DNA of 64,000 nucleotides from an uncultured Clostridia bacterium (GTDB lineage: Bacteria > Bacillota > Clostridia > Christensenellales > CAG-314): assembly GCA_934230325.1 (NCBI GenBank), contig CAKQEP010000008.1, positions 1 to 64,000 of the forward strand, written 5' to 3'. Below the pieces are notes generated by a model, which saw only the letters and a program-made list of their open reading frames with translations, was not told the origin of the DNA and ran no database searches. Position numbers and translations under genes: made by a program. The first letter of the stretch is position 1, and every line of letters starts with the position of its first letter. Shown here one piece after another: positions 26,988-34,134 of this stretch.

Positions 26988-27227
26988 ATGAACGTAACAG
27001 TATGTATCGGTAGCGCATGTCACCTTAAAGGTTCTCAACAAGTAGCGGACAAACTCAAACAACTCATTGACAAAAACGGTCTTACCGACAAAGTTACCCT
27101 AAACGGAACTTTTTGCAAAGGTAATTGCGAACAAGGCGTCTGCGTGACGGTAGACGACCAAACTTTTTCCGTCAAACCCGAAACGACGGAAGAGTTTTTC
27201 AACAAAAACGTTCTTGCCAAGTTTTAA
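26988..27227 (+). CDS. Thioredoxin-like [2Fe-2S] ferredoxin
   Basis: 79 residues; Cys6/Cys11 in CIGSACHLKG and Cys43/Cys47 in TFCKGNC, the NuoE-type [2Fe-2S] fold. Closely related to the ferredoxin at 12,508-12,753 and positioned, like it, just upstream of an H-cluster protein. GAGAGG serves as ribosome binding site. The likely role is electron carrier or subunit of the hydrogenase encoded 36 nt downstream. Confidence 0.92.
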   Translation: MNVTVCIGSACHLKGSQQVADKLKQLIDKNGLTDKVTLNGTFCKGNCEQGVCVTVDDQTFSVKPETTEEFFNKNVLAKF

Positions 27228-27262
27228 CGGCAACCGTATACAAAATTTAAGGACAAAATGAT

Positions 27263-28699
27263 ATGACCTCCGTAAAAAAATTCGACACACAGGTTCAGCA
27301 ACTCAAATACAAGGTGCTACGAGAAGTGGCGCGCCTTGCTTGGAACGACTCTTTGGACCAAGATATCGTCGATATTCCCAAAATTATTATTCCCGGCAAA
27401 ACCCCCACTCTCCGCTGTTGCATATACAAAGAGCGCGCCATCGTGACGGAAAGAGTCAAAGTCGCTATGGGCGGCGACAAAACAAATCCCAACGTAATAG
27501 AAGTCATCGACATTGCGTGCGACGAGTGCCCCGTCAACGGATACGAGGTCACCAGCGCGTGCAGGGGTTGTCTTGCCCACCGTTGCGAAGACGCTTGCCA
27601 TTTTGGCGCGATAAACTTTGACGAACGCCACACCGCTTATATCGACAAGACAAAATGCAAAGAGTGCGGAGCGTGTTCTAAAGTATGCCCTTACAACGCC
27701 ATTCGCAACAACAAACGCCCGTGTGAACTTGCTTGCAAAATCAAAGCGATTTCTATGGGGGAAGAAAAACAAGCCTGCATAAACAACGACAAATGTATTT
27801 CTTGCGGCGCGTGTATGTATCAATGCCCCTTTGGCGCGATTGTGGACAAATCTTTTGTCATCGACGCGATAGACGTCATCAAAAAAAGCCAAAACAATAC
27901 CAAATATAAGGTTTTTGCCGTCGTCGCGCCGTCTATATCCAGCCAGTTTAGGTACGCCAAACTCGGGCAGGTGATAAAAGGTCTTAAAGAACTCGGTTTT
28001 TACACCGTCGTAGAAGCGGCGTTGGGCGCGGATATGGTTTCTATGAGCGAAGCGAAGGAATTGACGGAAAAAGGATTTTTGACAAGTTCCTGCTGCCCCG
28101 CCTTTGTCGATTATATCCACAAAAACTACCCCGACCTGACAAAATACGTTTCTCACAACCTTTCCCCGATGGCGGCGATTGCGCAATATATCAAAAGCAC
28201 AGAGCCGCAATCCAAAGTTGTGTTTATCGGCCCTTGCACCGCCAAAAAAGCAGAAGCACACAAGCCCGAAGTCAAACAATACGTCGACGTCGCGCTTACT
28301 TTTGAAGAACTTCAAGCGTTGTTTGACAGCAAGGACATCGACATAACCACGTTGGGAGAAGACGTTCTCGACAACGCGTCGTATTTTGGCAGAATATTCG
28401 CAAGAAGCGGCGGTCTGTCGGAATCCGTCGCGCAAGCCCTTAAAGAACAAAATATAACCGACTTTCAACTCAAACCTTGCGTTTGCGACGGCATAGAAGA
28501 ATGTAAAATCGCCCTTATCAAAAAAAGCAGAAACTTGCTCGACGCCAACTTTGTGGAAGGTATGGCGTGTACAAACGGCTGTATCGGCGGCGCAGGTTGC
28601 CTGACTCACGGCGAAAAGAACAAAGACGAAGTGGACAAATACGGCAAGGAAGCGTACGAAAAACATATTTCCGACGCCATCTCCGTTTTAAAAACCTGA
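27263..28699 (+). CDS. [FeFe] hydrogenase, group B type
   Basis: 478 residues. An N-terminal cysteine-rich region (CDECP, then CRGCLAHRCEDAC) and two ferredoxin motifs (CKECGACSKVC at 132-142, CISCGACMYQC at 178-188) are followed by the H-cluster domain. That domain has TSSCCPAF (Cys277/278), FIGPCTAKKAEA (Cys325) and MACTNGCIGGAG (Cys436/440). All H-cluster ligands and the proton-relay Cys are present. The loop sequences TSSCCPA, GPCTAKK and MACxxGCIGG are those of group B enzymes, thought to act with ferredoxin. Last gene of the redox operon. It could re-oxidise ferredoxin by evolving H2; direction is not determinable from sequence. No HydE/F/G maturases lie in the window. Confidence 0.9.
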   Translation: MTSVKKFDTQVQQLKYKVLREVARLAWNDSLDQDIVDIPKIIIPGKTPTLRCCIYKERAIVTERVKVAMGGDKTNPNVIEVIDIACDECPVNGYEVTSACRGCLAHRCEDACHFGAINFDERHTAYIDKTKCKECGACSKVCPYNAIRNNKRPCELACKIKAISMGEEKQACINNDKCISCGACMYQCPFGAIVDKSFVIDAIDVIKKSQNNTKYKVFAVVAPSISSQFRYAKLGQVIKGLKELGFYTVVEAALGADMVSMSEAKELTEKGFLTSSCCPAFVDYIHKNYPDLTKYVSHNLSPMAAIAQYIKSTEPQSKVVFIGPCTAKKAEAHKPEVKQYVDVALTFEELQALFDSKDIDITTLGEDVLDNASYFGRIFARSGGLSESVAQALKEQNITDFQLKPCVCDGIEECKIALIKKSRNLLDANFVEGMACTNGCIGGAGCLTHGEKNKDEVDKYGKEAYEKHISDAISVLKT

Positions 28700-28884
28700 C
28701 CGCCAAAAACAAAACCATTATACCAAATCACAAAACTACTATTTTTAACCCCCACAAAATTAAACCGTTATTAAAACCCCACAAAATTAAACCATTATCT
28801 TAAAACGCCAAAGGGAGAAACAACTTTTTGTTTCCCCCTTTGTCTTTTACGCCGCCCCTTGTAAAACATATCTAAACATACTAC
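28700..28884. repeat. A-rich direct repeats and terminator after the hydrogenase gene
   Basis: A CCCACAAAATTAAACC unit occurs twice (about 28749-28774 and 28778-28800), preceded by a weaker related segment. The terminator at 28810-28841 follows. Confidence 0.6.
28810..28841 (+). terminator. Terminator of the redox operon
   Basis: AAAGGG-A-GAAACAA pairs with TTGTTTC-C-CCCTTT (one mismatch) and is followed by a T-rich tract. Same design as the terminator at 53224-53253. Confidence 0.8.
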
Positions 28885-29215
28885 TTTATATTTTGCAAAG
28901 AGTGTTTATTTTAGCGTGGCTGTTTTTTTAAATTGTCATTGCGAGGAGCGATTTTTTAACTTAAAAAAATTTATCGACAAAAAAATCGCGACGTGGCAAT
29001 CTCGCGGAAGCGGTCCTCGTGCAAGATATGGTACTAATACGCACGTTGCTAAATGCGTGGAGGCAAAGAGTATAAAGGCTCTCATTTGTTTTGCCGTCAT
29101 AAGGATAAATTGTGCTATTTGCAAATTTTTTCCTCATAATGACAAGTAAAACACTTTCGCTCGTTTATAAAGATATTACTTTATACTTTGCAAAAGGCAG
29201 ATGGTCTTATGCGGC
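28885..29215. repeat. Dispersed repeat mosaic, cluster 2
   Basis: Variant-I fold-back element at 28935-29011 (plus strand) with CGC-GGAA-GCG hairpin and downstream tail, then a partial variant-II arm at about 29119-29150. No coding capacity beyond short repeat-derived frames. Confidence 0.75.
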
Positions 29216-29264
29216 TGTTTTTTGGTCGCTAAAATAGTTTTTTTAGATTTTTGTTGCCAAACAC

Positions 29265-29293
29265 TTGACTTAAATCGATATTTTTATTATTAT
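29265..29293 (+). promoter_or_regulatory. tRNA-Thr promoter
   Basis: TTGACT (29265-29270), 17-nt spacer, TATTAT (29288-29293), about 58 bp before the mature tRNA. Confidence 0.6.
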
Positions 29294-29350
29294 ATATAGG
29301 CGCTTGACGGCGGCAATTTTTGTTGCGGCGGTCAACGTCAAATTTTTGAC

Positions 29351-29426
<76 letters not shown>

Positions 29427-29432
29427 CAAATC

Positions 29433-29473
29433 AAAAATCGCCAAACCTTTACTTTTTTGGTTTAGCGATTTTT
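29433..29473 (+). terminator. Terminator after tRNA-Thr
   Basis: AAAAATCGCCAAACC pairs with GGTTTAGCGATTTTT (one mismatch), followed by more T. It could also serve the convergent gene ending at 29530. Confidence 0.85.
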
Positions 29474-29529
29474 TTGCTTTTTTGCTTTTTTATATTTTTT
29501 GCGTTATTACGTTTTTTACGGTTTTTTGC

Positions 29530-30402
29530 TTAATACAAAACGGAAAAAGCGTCTGCGGCGGTTGCGGTTGCTGCTACAAAAGCAAAATCTTTTGCGCCCG
29601 TCGATTTGAGAGAATATGCAAACCCTTCGGATTTTTCGTTGCCGATGAGAGCGTCTGCAACGGTCGTACCTATCAAAAGGTTAAGTTTTTCCGCCGAACC
29701 TATGCCAAACACCGTATCCAACGTTTTAAACAAATCTTCCGTATCTTCCGCCGACAATCCGTTTAGCGTCAAGGTTTTGTGTGTGACGGTGTAGTCAAAC
29801 TGCGCCGAACCTTTCTGCACGCGCACGGTTGACGACACGTAAAGGCTATCCGGCACATACTTTTTTAGGTAGGAAAAAGGAAACTGATTCATTTCCGCCT
29901 TAAAGGGGGTAAGGTCGAGTTTAACCACGACGTTGATGTCTGCGCTGCCCGTTTCGTCAATATTAAGAAAATCCGTCTGAATCAATTTTACGTCCAACGA
30001 TTTGCCGCCGACGTCGATTTTGCCGCCCGTTTTTTGGTAGAACACGGTTTGTCCCAACGCGCCGACCTGTTTTTCGGTGAGAGAAACCGCCCCTTTCATC
30101 GGAGTCGAGCCGCCCATATCGACGGAATAACCTTCGTACCCTTTGCCTTCCTCGTACTTGACCATATCTTCTACGGAAGTGTTTACCACGTCTTTTACGT
30201 CTACAAAATCTTCCGCGCCAAACGCGCTGGGGCAAAGTTCGCTTTCGTTTACCGGTTTGCTCAAGGTTTTGAGTTGACCGACGGTATTAAACAAATCTAT
30301 TCCGTACGTTTTGCGAACATAAACGTACCCGCCTATGACGGCAACGCCGACGATTGCAACGATAACCACGACGGTGGTGATAAGACCTTTTATCAATTTC
30401 AT
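29530..30402 (-). CDS. Membrane-anchored protein of unknown function
   Basis: 290 residues. One N-terminal membrane helix (about 6-28, ITTVVVIVAIVGVAVIGG) leaves the rest outside the membrane. The extracytoplasmic part is rich in beta-prone segments and has no Cys pair or catalytic motif that I recognise (for instance DVGGKSLDVKLIQTDF and ADINVVVKLDLTPF). AAGGAG lies 9 nt before the ATG. It stands alone between tRNA-Thr and tadA. Confidence 0.75.
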   Translation of the reverse strand: MKLIKGLITTVVVIVAIVGVAVIGGYVYVRKTYGIDLFNTVGQLKTLSKPVNESELCPSAFGAEDFVDVKDVVNTSVEDMVKYEEGKGYEGYSVDMGGSTPMKGAVSLTEKQVGALGQTVFYQKTGGKIDVGGKSLDVKLIQTDFLNIDETGSADINVVVKLDLTPFKAEMNQFPFSYLKKYVPDSLYVSSTVRVQKGSAQFDYTVTHKTLTLNGLSAEDTEDLFKTLDTVFGIGSAEKLNLLIGTTVADALIGNEKSEGFAYSLKSTGAKDFAFVAATATAADAFSVLY

Positions 30403-30429
30403 ACGATAAATCTCCTTGTTATATTTTTT

Positions 30430-30571
30430 TGATTATACGACAAAAACCGAAAATAATCAAGAATTTACTAAAAAAACTTATTAAGAGCGGTAAAGTTTAA
30501 AAACGCCGCCGCTAATTTAAAAAAATCACCGTTTAAGTTTAAAAAAACGTTATCGTCAACATTAAAAAAAG
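30430..30571. repeat. Degenerate ~24-bp tandem repeat
   Basis: Four to five diverged units built as TTTAAAAAA followed by about 15 bp ending in CCGTTT/CGTCAA-like sequence. It lies upstream of the unknown membrane protein gene and just after tadA. Non-coding. Confidence 0.5.
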
Positions 30572-31045
30572 TTACCGTTTGGATTTAAAAAAGGATTTGA
30601 GAATTTCTCCGCATTCTTCCTGCAAAACGCCGCCCGTAGCCGTCAAAAAATGGTTGAGTTGGTTTTCTTCCGCAAGGTTTACGACGCTCCCGCACACTCC
30701 GCCTTTGGGGTCGTACGCGCCAAAATACACCTGCTTTATGCGCGCGTTGAAACACGCCCCCAAACACATAGCGCACGGCTCTAAAGTCACGTACAAAACG
30801 CAATTTTCCAACCGCCAACTATTGAGTTTTTTGCAGGCTTTTTCTATTGCTATTACTTCTGCGTGGTGCGTTGCGATTTGCTTTTTGTTGCGGTCGTTTC
30901 TCCCGCGCGACAAAATTTTGCCGTCCAAAACCACCACCGCGCCGATAGGGACTTCTCCGTTTTCGTAGGCTTTTTGGGCTTGTTTTAATGCCGCCCGCAT
31001 AAATTTTTCGTTCTGTTTTTGACTATACGTATCTACTTTTTGCAT
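30572..31045 (-). CDS. tadA: tRNA-specific adenosine deaminase
   Basis: 157 residues with the zinc deaminase motifs HAE (His61, Glu63) and PCAMC (Cys91, Cys94), plus the TadA-typical GEVPIGAVVV and FGAYDPKGG. It converts A34 of tRNA-Arg(ACG) to inosine in the cytosol. The ATG at 31045 has no obvious Shine-Dalgarno sequence; an internal Met16 does not have one either. Normal family length. Confidence 0.95.
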   Translation of the reverse strand: MQKVDTYSQKQNEKFMRAALKQAQKAYENGEVPIGAVVVLDGKILSRGRNDRNKKQIATHHAEVIAIEKACKKLNSWRLENCVLYVTLEPCAMCLGACFNARIKQVYFGAYDPKGGVCGSVVNLAEENQLNHFLTATGGVLQEECGEILKSFFKSKR

Positions 31046-31090
31046 ACAACGATAATTTTTCTTTTGGTTTTTTTGTTTAGTTTTGATTTG

Positions 31091-31987
31091 TTAAAACCGC
31101 TTTGTTGTCAATGCGCCGCCGCCGTTTTTGTTTTCTCCCGCAACGGTGTTTAGCAATCTTCTCGGTATATCGGCGTTTTTTTCAAATATTGCGTTAAACT
31201 GACTGTACGGAAACGGGTGACCGAATTTGTCGCTACCTACCTCTACCGTAAAAGACGGTATCCCGAGCGCGCTGACGCACCAGTCTTTGTACCCGCCCGC
31301 GCTGCCCGCCTCGTCGGGAACGACGGTGTACCCCGTCAACTCCGCAATACTGCGCGCAAGTCGGTAGTGCCGCCACAGCCGTTGTTTGTCTTTTTGATAA
31401 AACCGCCAAAAAACGACTTCTCCTTTGCAGTGATAGTTTAAGGTTGCGAGCGGCTTGACTGCTTGAGTAAACCGCGCAAGGCATTGCGTTTCCTTTTCGC
31501 TATGCGGATATTTTCCCACGTAATTTGCGCTCGATTTGTAAAAAAGGTTGCTTTTGCCCTGCCCCCACCTTGCGTCAAAATTGACGTTTAGGTCCACTGC
31601 GTCGGCGTTGGCTTTCCACAAACTGAAATCCGTGCCGCCGTTTATCTTGATAAGATTTTGCCGCCGCTTTTTGTCCTCGATAAACGCCGCGCCTTCCTGC
31701 GCGAGCCGCACGCCGTCAACGTTGACCATAGGAACAAAATATATTCCGCCCAAAAGCAAAAGATTTTTGTTTTTGAGCAAATGTTTTGCCTGATTGACCA
31801 CCAAAAGCGACGTAATATGTTCTCGCGCGTGTATTGCGCCCGTGACGATAATGCAATCGCCTTTTTTGTCGCCCACAAATACGTAGGGTATGCTTTGCCC
31901 CAACGTACTGTTGCCTATACTGCCCGTTTCGACGCCGCGCGCCGCAAACTGCTCCGTTTCCTTCAACAAATCCCGATAACCAAACAC
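31091..31987 (-). CDS. M14-family zinc carboxypeptidase
   Basis: 298 residues from a GTG at 31987, chosen because AGAGGTGG lies just upstream (31999-31992); an upstream ATG at 32119 would add an unsupported hydrophobic stretch. Zinc ligands HAREH (His53, Glu56) and LNYHCKG (His186), substrate-binding NFDARW (Asn136, Arg140) and the catalytic Glu249 in FTVEVGSD identify a funnelin peptidase. Relatives act on peptidoglycan peptides (gamma-D-glutamyl-diaminopimelate type). No signal peptide with this start, so cytosolic peptide recycling is more likely than secretion. Confidence 0.85.
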   Translation of the reverse strand: MFGYRDLLKETEQFAARGVETGSIGNSTLGQSIPYVFVGDKKGDCIIVTGAIHAREHITSLLVVNQAKHLLKNKNLLLLGGIYFVPMVNVDGVRLAQEGAAFIEDKKRRQNLIKINGGTDFSLWKANADAVDLNVNFDARWGQGKSNLFYKSSANYVGKYPHSEKETQCLARFTQAVKPLATLNYHCKGEVVFWRFYQKDKQRLWRHYRLARSIAELTGYTVVPDEAGSAGGYKDWCVSALGIPSFTVEVGSDKFGHPFPYSQFNAIFEKNADIPRRLLNTVAGENKNGGGALTTKRF

Positions 31988-32195
31988 ACGACCACCTCTT
32001 TTTGCATTAAAATATATATATGCAAAAGAAATGCAGTTAGTTAACAAAAAAGGGCAAAAAAGACGATTTAACAAGATAAAACCATATTTTAAAGCGGTGA
32101 GCGGCTTGCGTTTTAGCAATCAAAACCGCTTTAACAAGGGCAAAAATCACCGCCGACGCCGTTTATCTCGATAAGATTTTTCCGCCGCCGTTTTT

Positions 32196-33968
32196 TTAAA
32201 ACTCTTGCTCCAACCGCTGCGTGCGTTGGGACAGGTCGTAAAGACGTTTGTACAATCCGTCCGCCGCCATCAACTGGTCGTGCGTACCCGTTTCCGCAAT
32301 TCCCTTATCCGTCAACACGACTATTTTGGTAGCGTTGCGGATAGTAGAAAGTCTATGCGCGATGACGATAGCCGTGCGACCTTCTATGAGTTTGTCGAGC
32401 GATTGCTGAACTTTGAGTTCGCTCTCGTTGTCGAGGCTGCTCGTTGCTTCGTCCAAAATGATAAAAGGCGGATTTTTTAAAAACACGCGGGCGATGCTTA
32501 TGCGTTGTTTTTGACCGCCGCTGAGTTTTACGCCGCGCTCTCCGACGTAACTGTCGTACCCGTCGGGCAACTTATCGATAAACTCGTCCGCTCCCGCAAG
32601 TTTAGCCGCCGCAACGATTTCCTCTCGCGTGGCGTCGGGTTTTCCGTAAGCGATATTTTCTGCGACAGTGCCCCAAAACAGGTACACGTCCTGAAAAACC
32701 ATACCGATGTTTCCGCGAAGGCTGTTTAAAGTAATTTTGCGCACGTCTATGCCGTCCACCGTGATTTTTCCGTCGGTAACGTCGTAAAAACGCGGAATAA
32801 GGTTTGCGATAGTGGACTTTCCGCTGCCGCTCGGACCGACGAGAGCCACCAACTGCCCGCTTTTTACCGACAGATTCAAGTGGTCGAGAACGTTGCGGCC
32901 GTCGGGGGTGTACTTAAAGGTTACGTCGCAAAACTCCACGTTGCCTTTTATCGTATCGATAGCGACGGCGTCGGGCGCGTCCTCGATTTTTACCGGCGTA
33001 TCCATAATTTGCTGATACCGCGCAAACGCCGTTATTCCGCGTTCAAACTGCTCGGAATAGTCTGCAAACCCGATGAGCGTACCCATAAGGCTGGTGGCGT
33101 ACAGCAAATACATTACAAACAAGCCCGCGTCGATTTTAAACAACCCGCCCAAAACGAGGATACTGATATACATAAGCGCGTCCATACCTTTGAGCGCGGC
33201 AAAAAACGAGCCCATATAGTGATAAGTTTGCGACTTGCTTTTTACAAAGGCTTTGTTGCCCTTACCAAATTTTTCTTCTTCGAGTTTTTCGTTTGCGAAG
33301 GCTTTTACCACTCTAACGCCGCTCAACGAGTCCTCTACCTGCGCGTTTATTTCGCTCATATTTTTGCGGTTTAAGGTATAATTTTCGTCCCACTTGTTGT
33401 TAAACGCCACCGTAAGCCACGCCATAATGGGCAACAACGCAAACAGACACAAGGTCATATAAATTTGTTGCGACGCCAAAATGACAAACATACCCACTAT
33501 CTGAATAGAACTGACAAACAACGTTTCGGGGCAGTGATGGCTAAACTCGGTAATATCAAAAAGGTCGGTCGTTATCCGACTCATAATACTGCCCACCTTG
33601 TTGTCGTCATAAAAAGAGTGCGGCAACCTTTGAAGATGCTCAAACATATTCCGCCGCAAATCGCTTTCGATTTTTACGCCCATAATATGTCCGTATTTGT
33701 TGACAAAAAATCTGCACGCAACGCCCAACGCTCTCACTCCCAACAAAATTGCGCCGTAAATAAGCACGGTTTTGAGAATAACAAAGCCGGTGTCTAAGGC
33801 TTCGTCGGTGATTTTTTTCGCAAACATAGGAAAAACAAGATCGCACGCCGTCGCCAAGACGGAGCATAACATATCAAAAAACAGAAGACCTCTGTACGGT
33901 TTGTAATATTTTACGAATTGTCTTATATAACTCCAAGATTTTTTGTTTTGTTTATTTTTTGTTTTCAT
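32196..33968 (-). CDS. ABC exporter, fused membrane and ATPase domains
   Basis: 590 residues. Six membrane helices over about residues 30-320 (type IV/MsbA-like), then an ATPase domain with GPSGSGKST (Walker A), LSGGQKQRISIARV (signature) and FIILDEATSSLD (Walker B), followed by the H-loop IVIAHRLST. Half-transporter working as a homodimer, probably drug or lipid export. The start codon lies in the first copy of a 67-bp duplicated leader; AGGTAGAC acts as ribosome binding site. Confidence 0.93.
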   Translation of the reverse strand: MKTKNKQNKKSWSYIRQFVKYYKPYRGLLFFDMLCSVLATACDLVFPMFAKKITDEALDTGFVILKTVLIYGAILLGVRALGVACRFFVNKYGHIMGVKIESDLRRNMFEHLQRLPHSFYDDNKVGSIMSRITTDLFDITEFSHHCPETLFVSSIQIVGMFVILASQQIYMTLCLFALLPIMAWLTVAFNNKWDENYTLNRKNMSEINAQVEDSLSGVRVVKAFANEKLEEEKFGKGNKAFVKSKSQTYHYMGSFFAALKGMDALMYISILVLGGLFKIDAGLFVMYLLYATSLMGTLIGFADYSEQFERGITAFARYQQIMDTPVKIEDAPDAVAIDTIKGNVEFCDVTFKYTPDGRNVLDHLNLSVKSGQLVALVGPSGSGKSTIANLIPRFYDVTDGKITVDGIDVRKITLNSLRGNIGMVFQDVYLFWGTVAENIAYGKPDATREEIVAAAKLAGADEFIDKLPDGYDSYVGERGVKLSGGQKQRISIARVFLKNPPFIILDEATSSLDNESELKVQQSLDKLIEGRTAIVIAHRLSTIRNATKIVVLTDKGIAETGTHDQLMAADGLYKRLYDLSQRTQRLEQEF

Positions 33969-34097
33969 AGTCTACCTAAACGATATATTTTGTTTTTTGC
34001 TTCCGTAGTTTTTTGTTTTATTATCTTATTCTCATAGTCCACCTCAACGATATATTTTGATTTTTGCGATGTAATTTTTTGTTTTGTTATATCGATA
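33966..34097 (-). repeat. Tandem 67-bp duplication of the ABC exporter leader
   Basis: Copy 1 (33966-34032) holds the exporter ATG and its ribosome binding site; copy 2 (34033-34097) repeats it with a few changes. In copy 2 a stronger GAGGTGG precedes ATG AGA ATA AGA TAA, a 4-codon upstream mini-ORF on the minus strand. Confidence 0.75.
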
Positions 34098-34134
34098 TTT
34101 TTTTAAACGAAGGGCAAACACGCCCGCCGCCGCT

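Noticed and set aside
27317..28666. 449-codon open frame antisense to the hydrogenase gene
   Set aside because: Shadow frame caused by codon composition; the plus-strand protein has all expected motifs, the antisense one has none.
31988..32119. ATG at 32119 as start of the M14 peptidase
   Set aside because: It adds an atypical hydrophobic segment, has no ribosome binding site, and a GTG at 31987 is preceded by AGAGGTGG.
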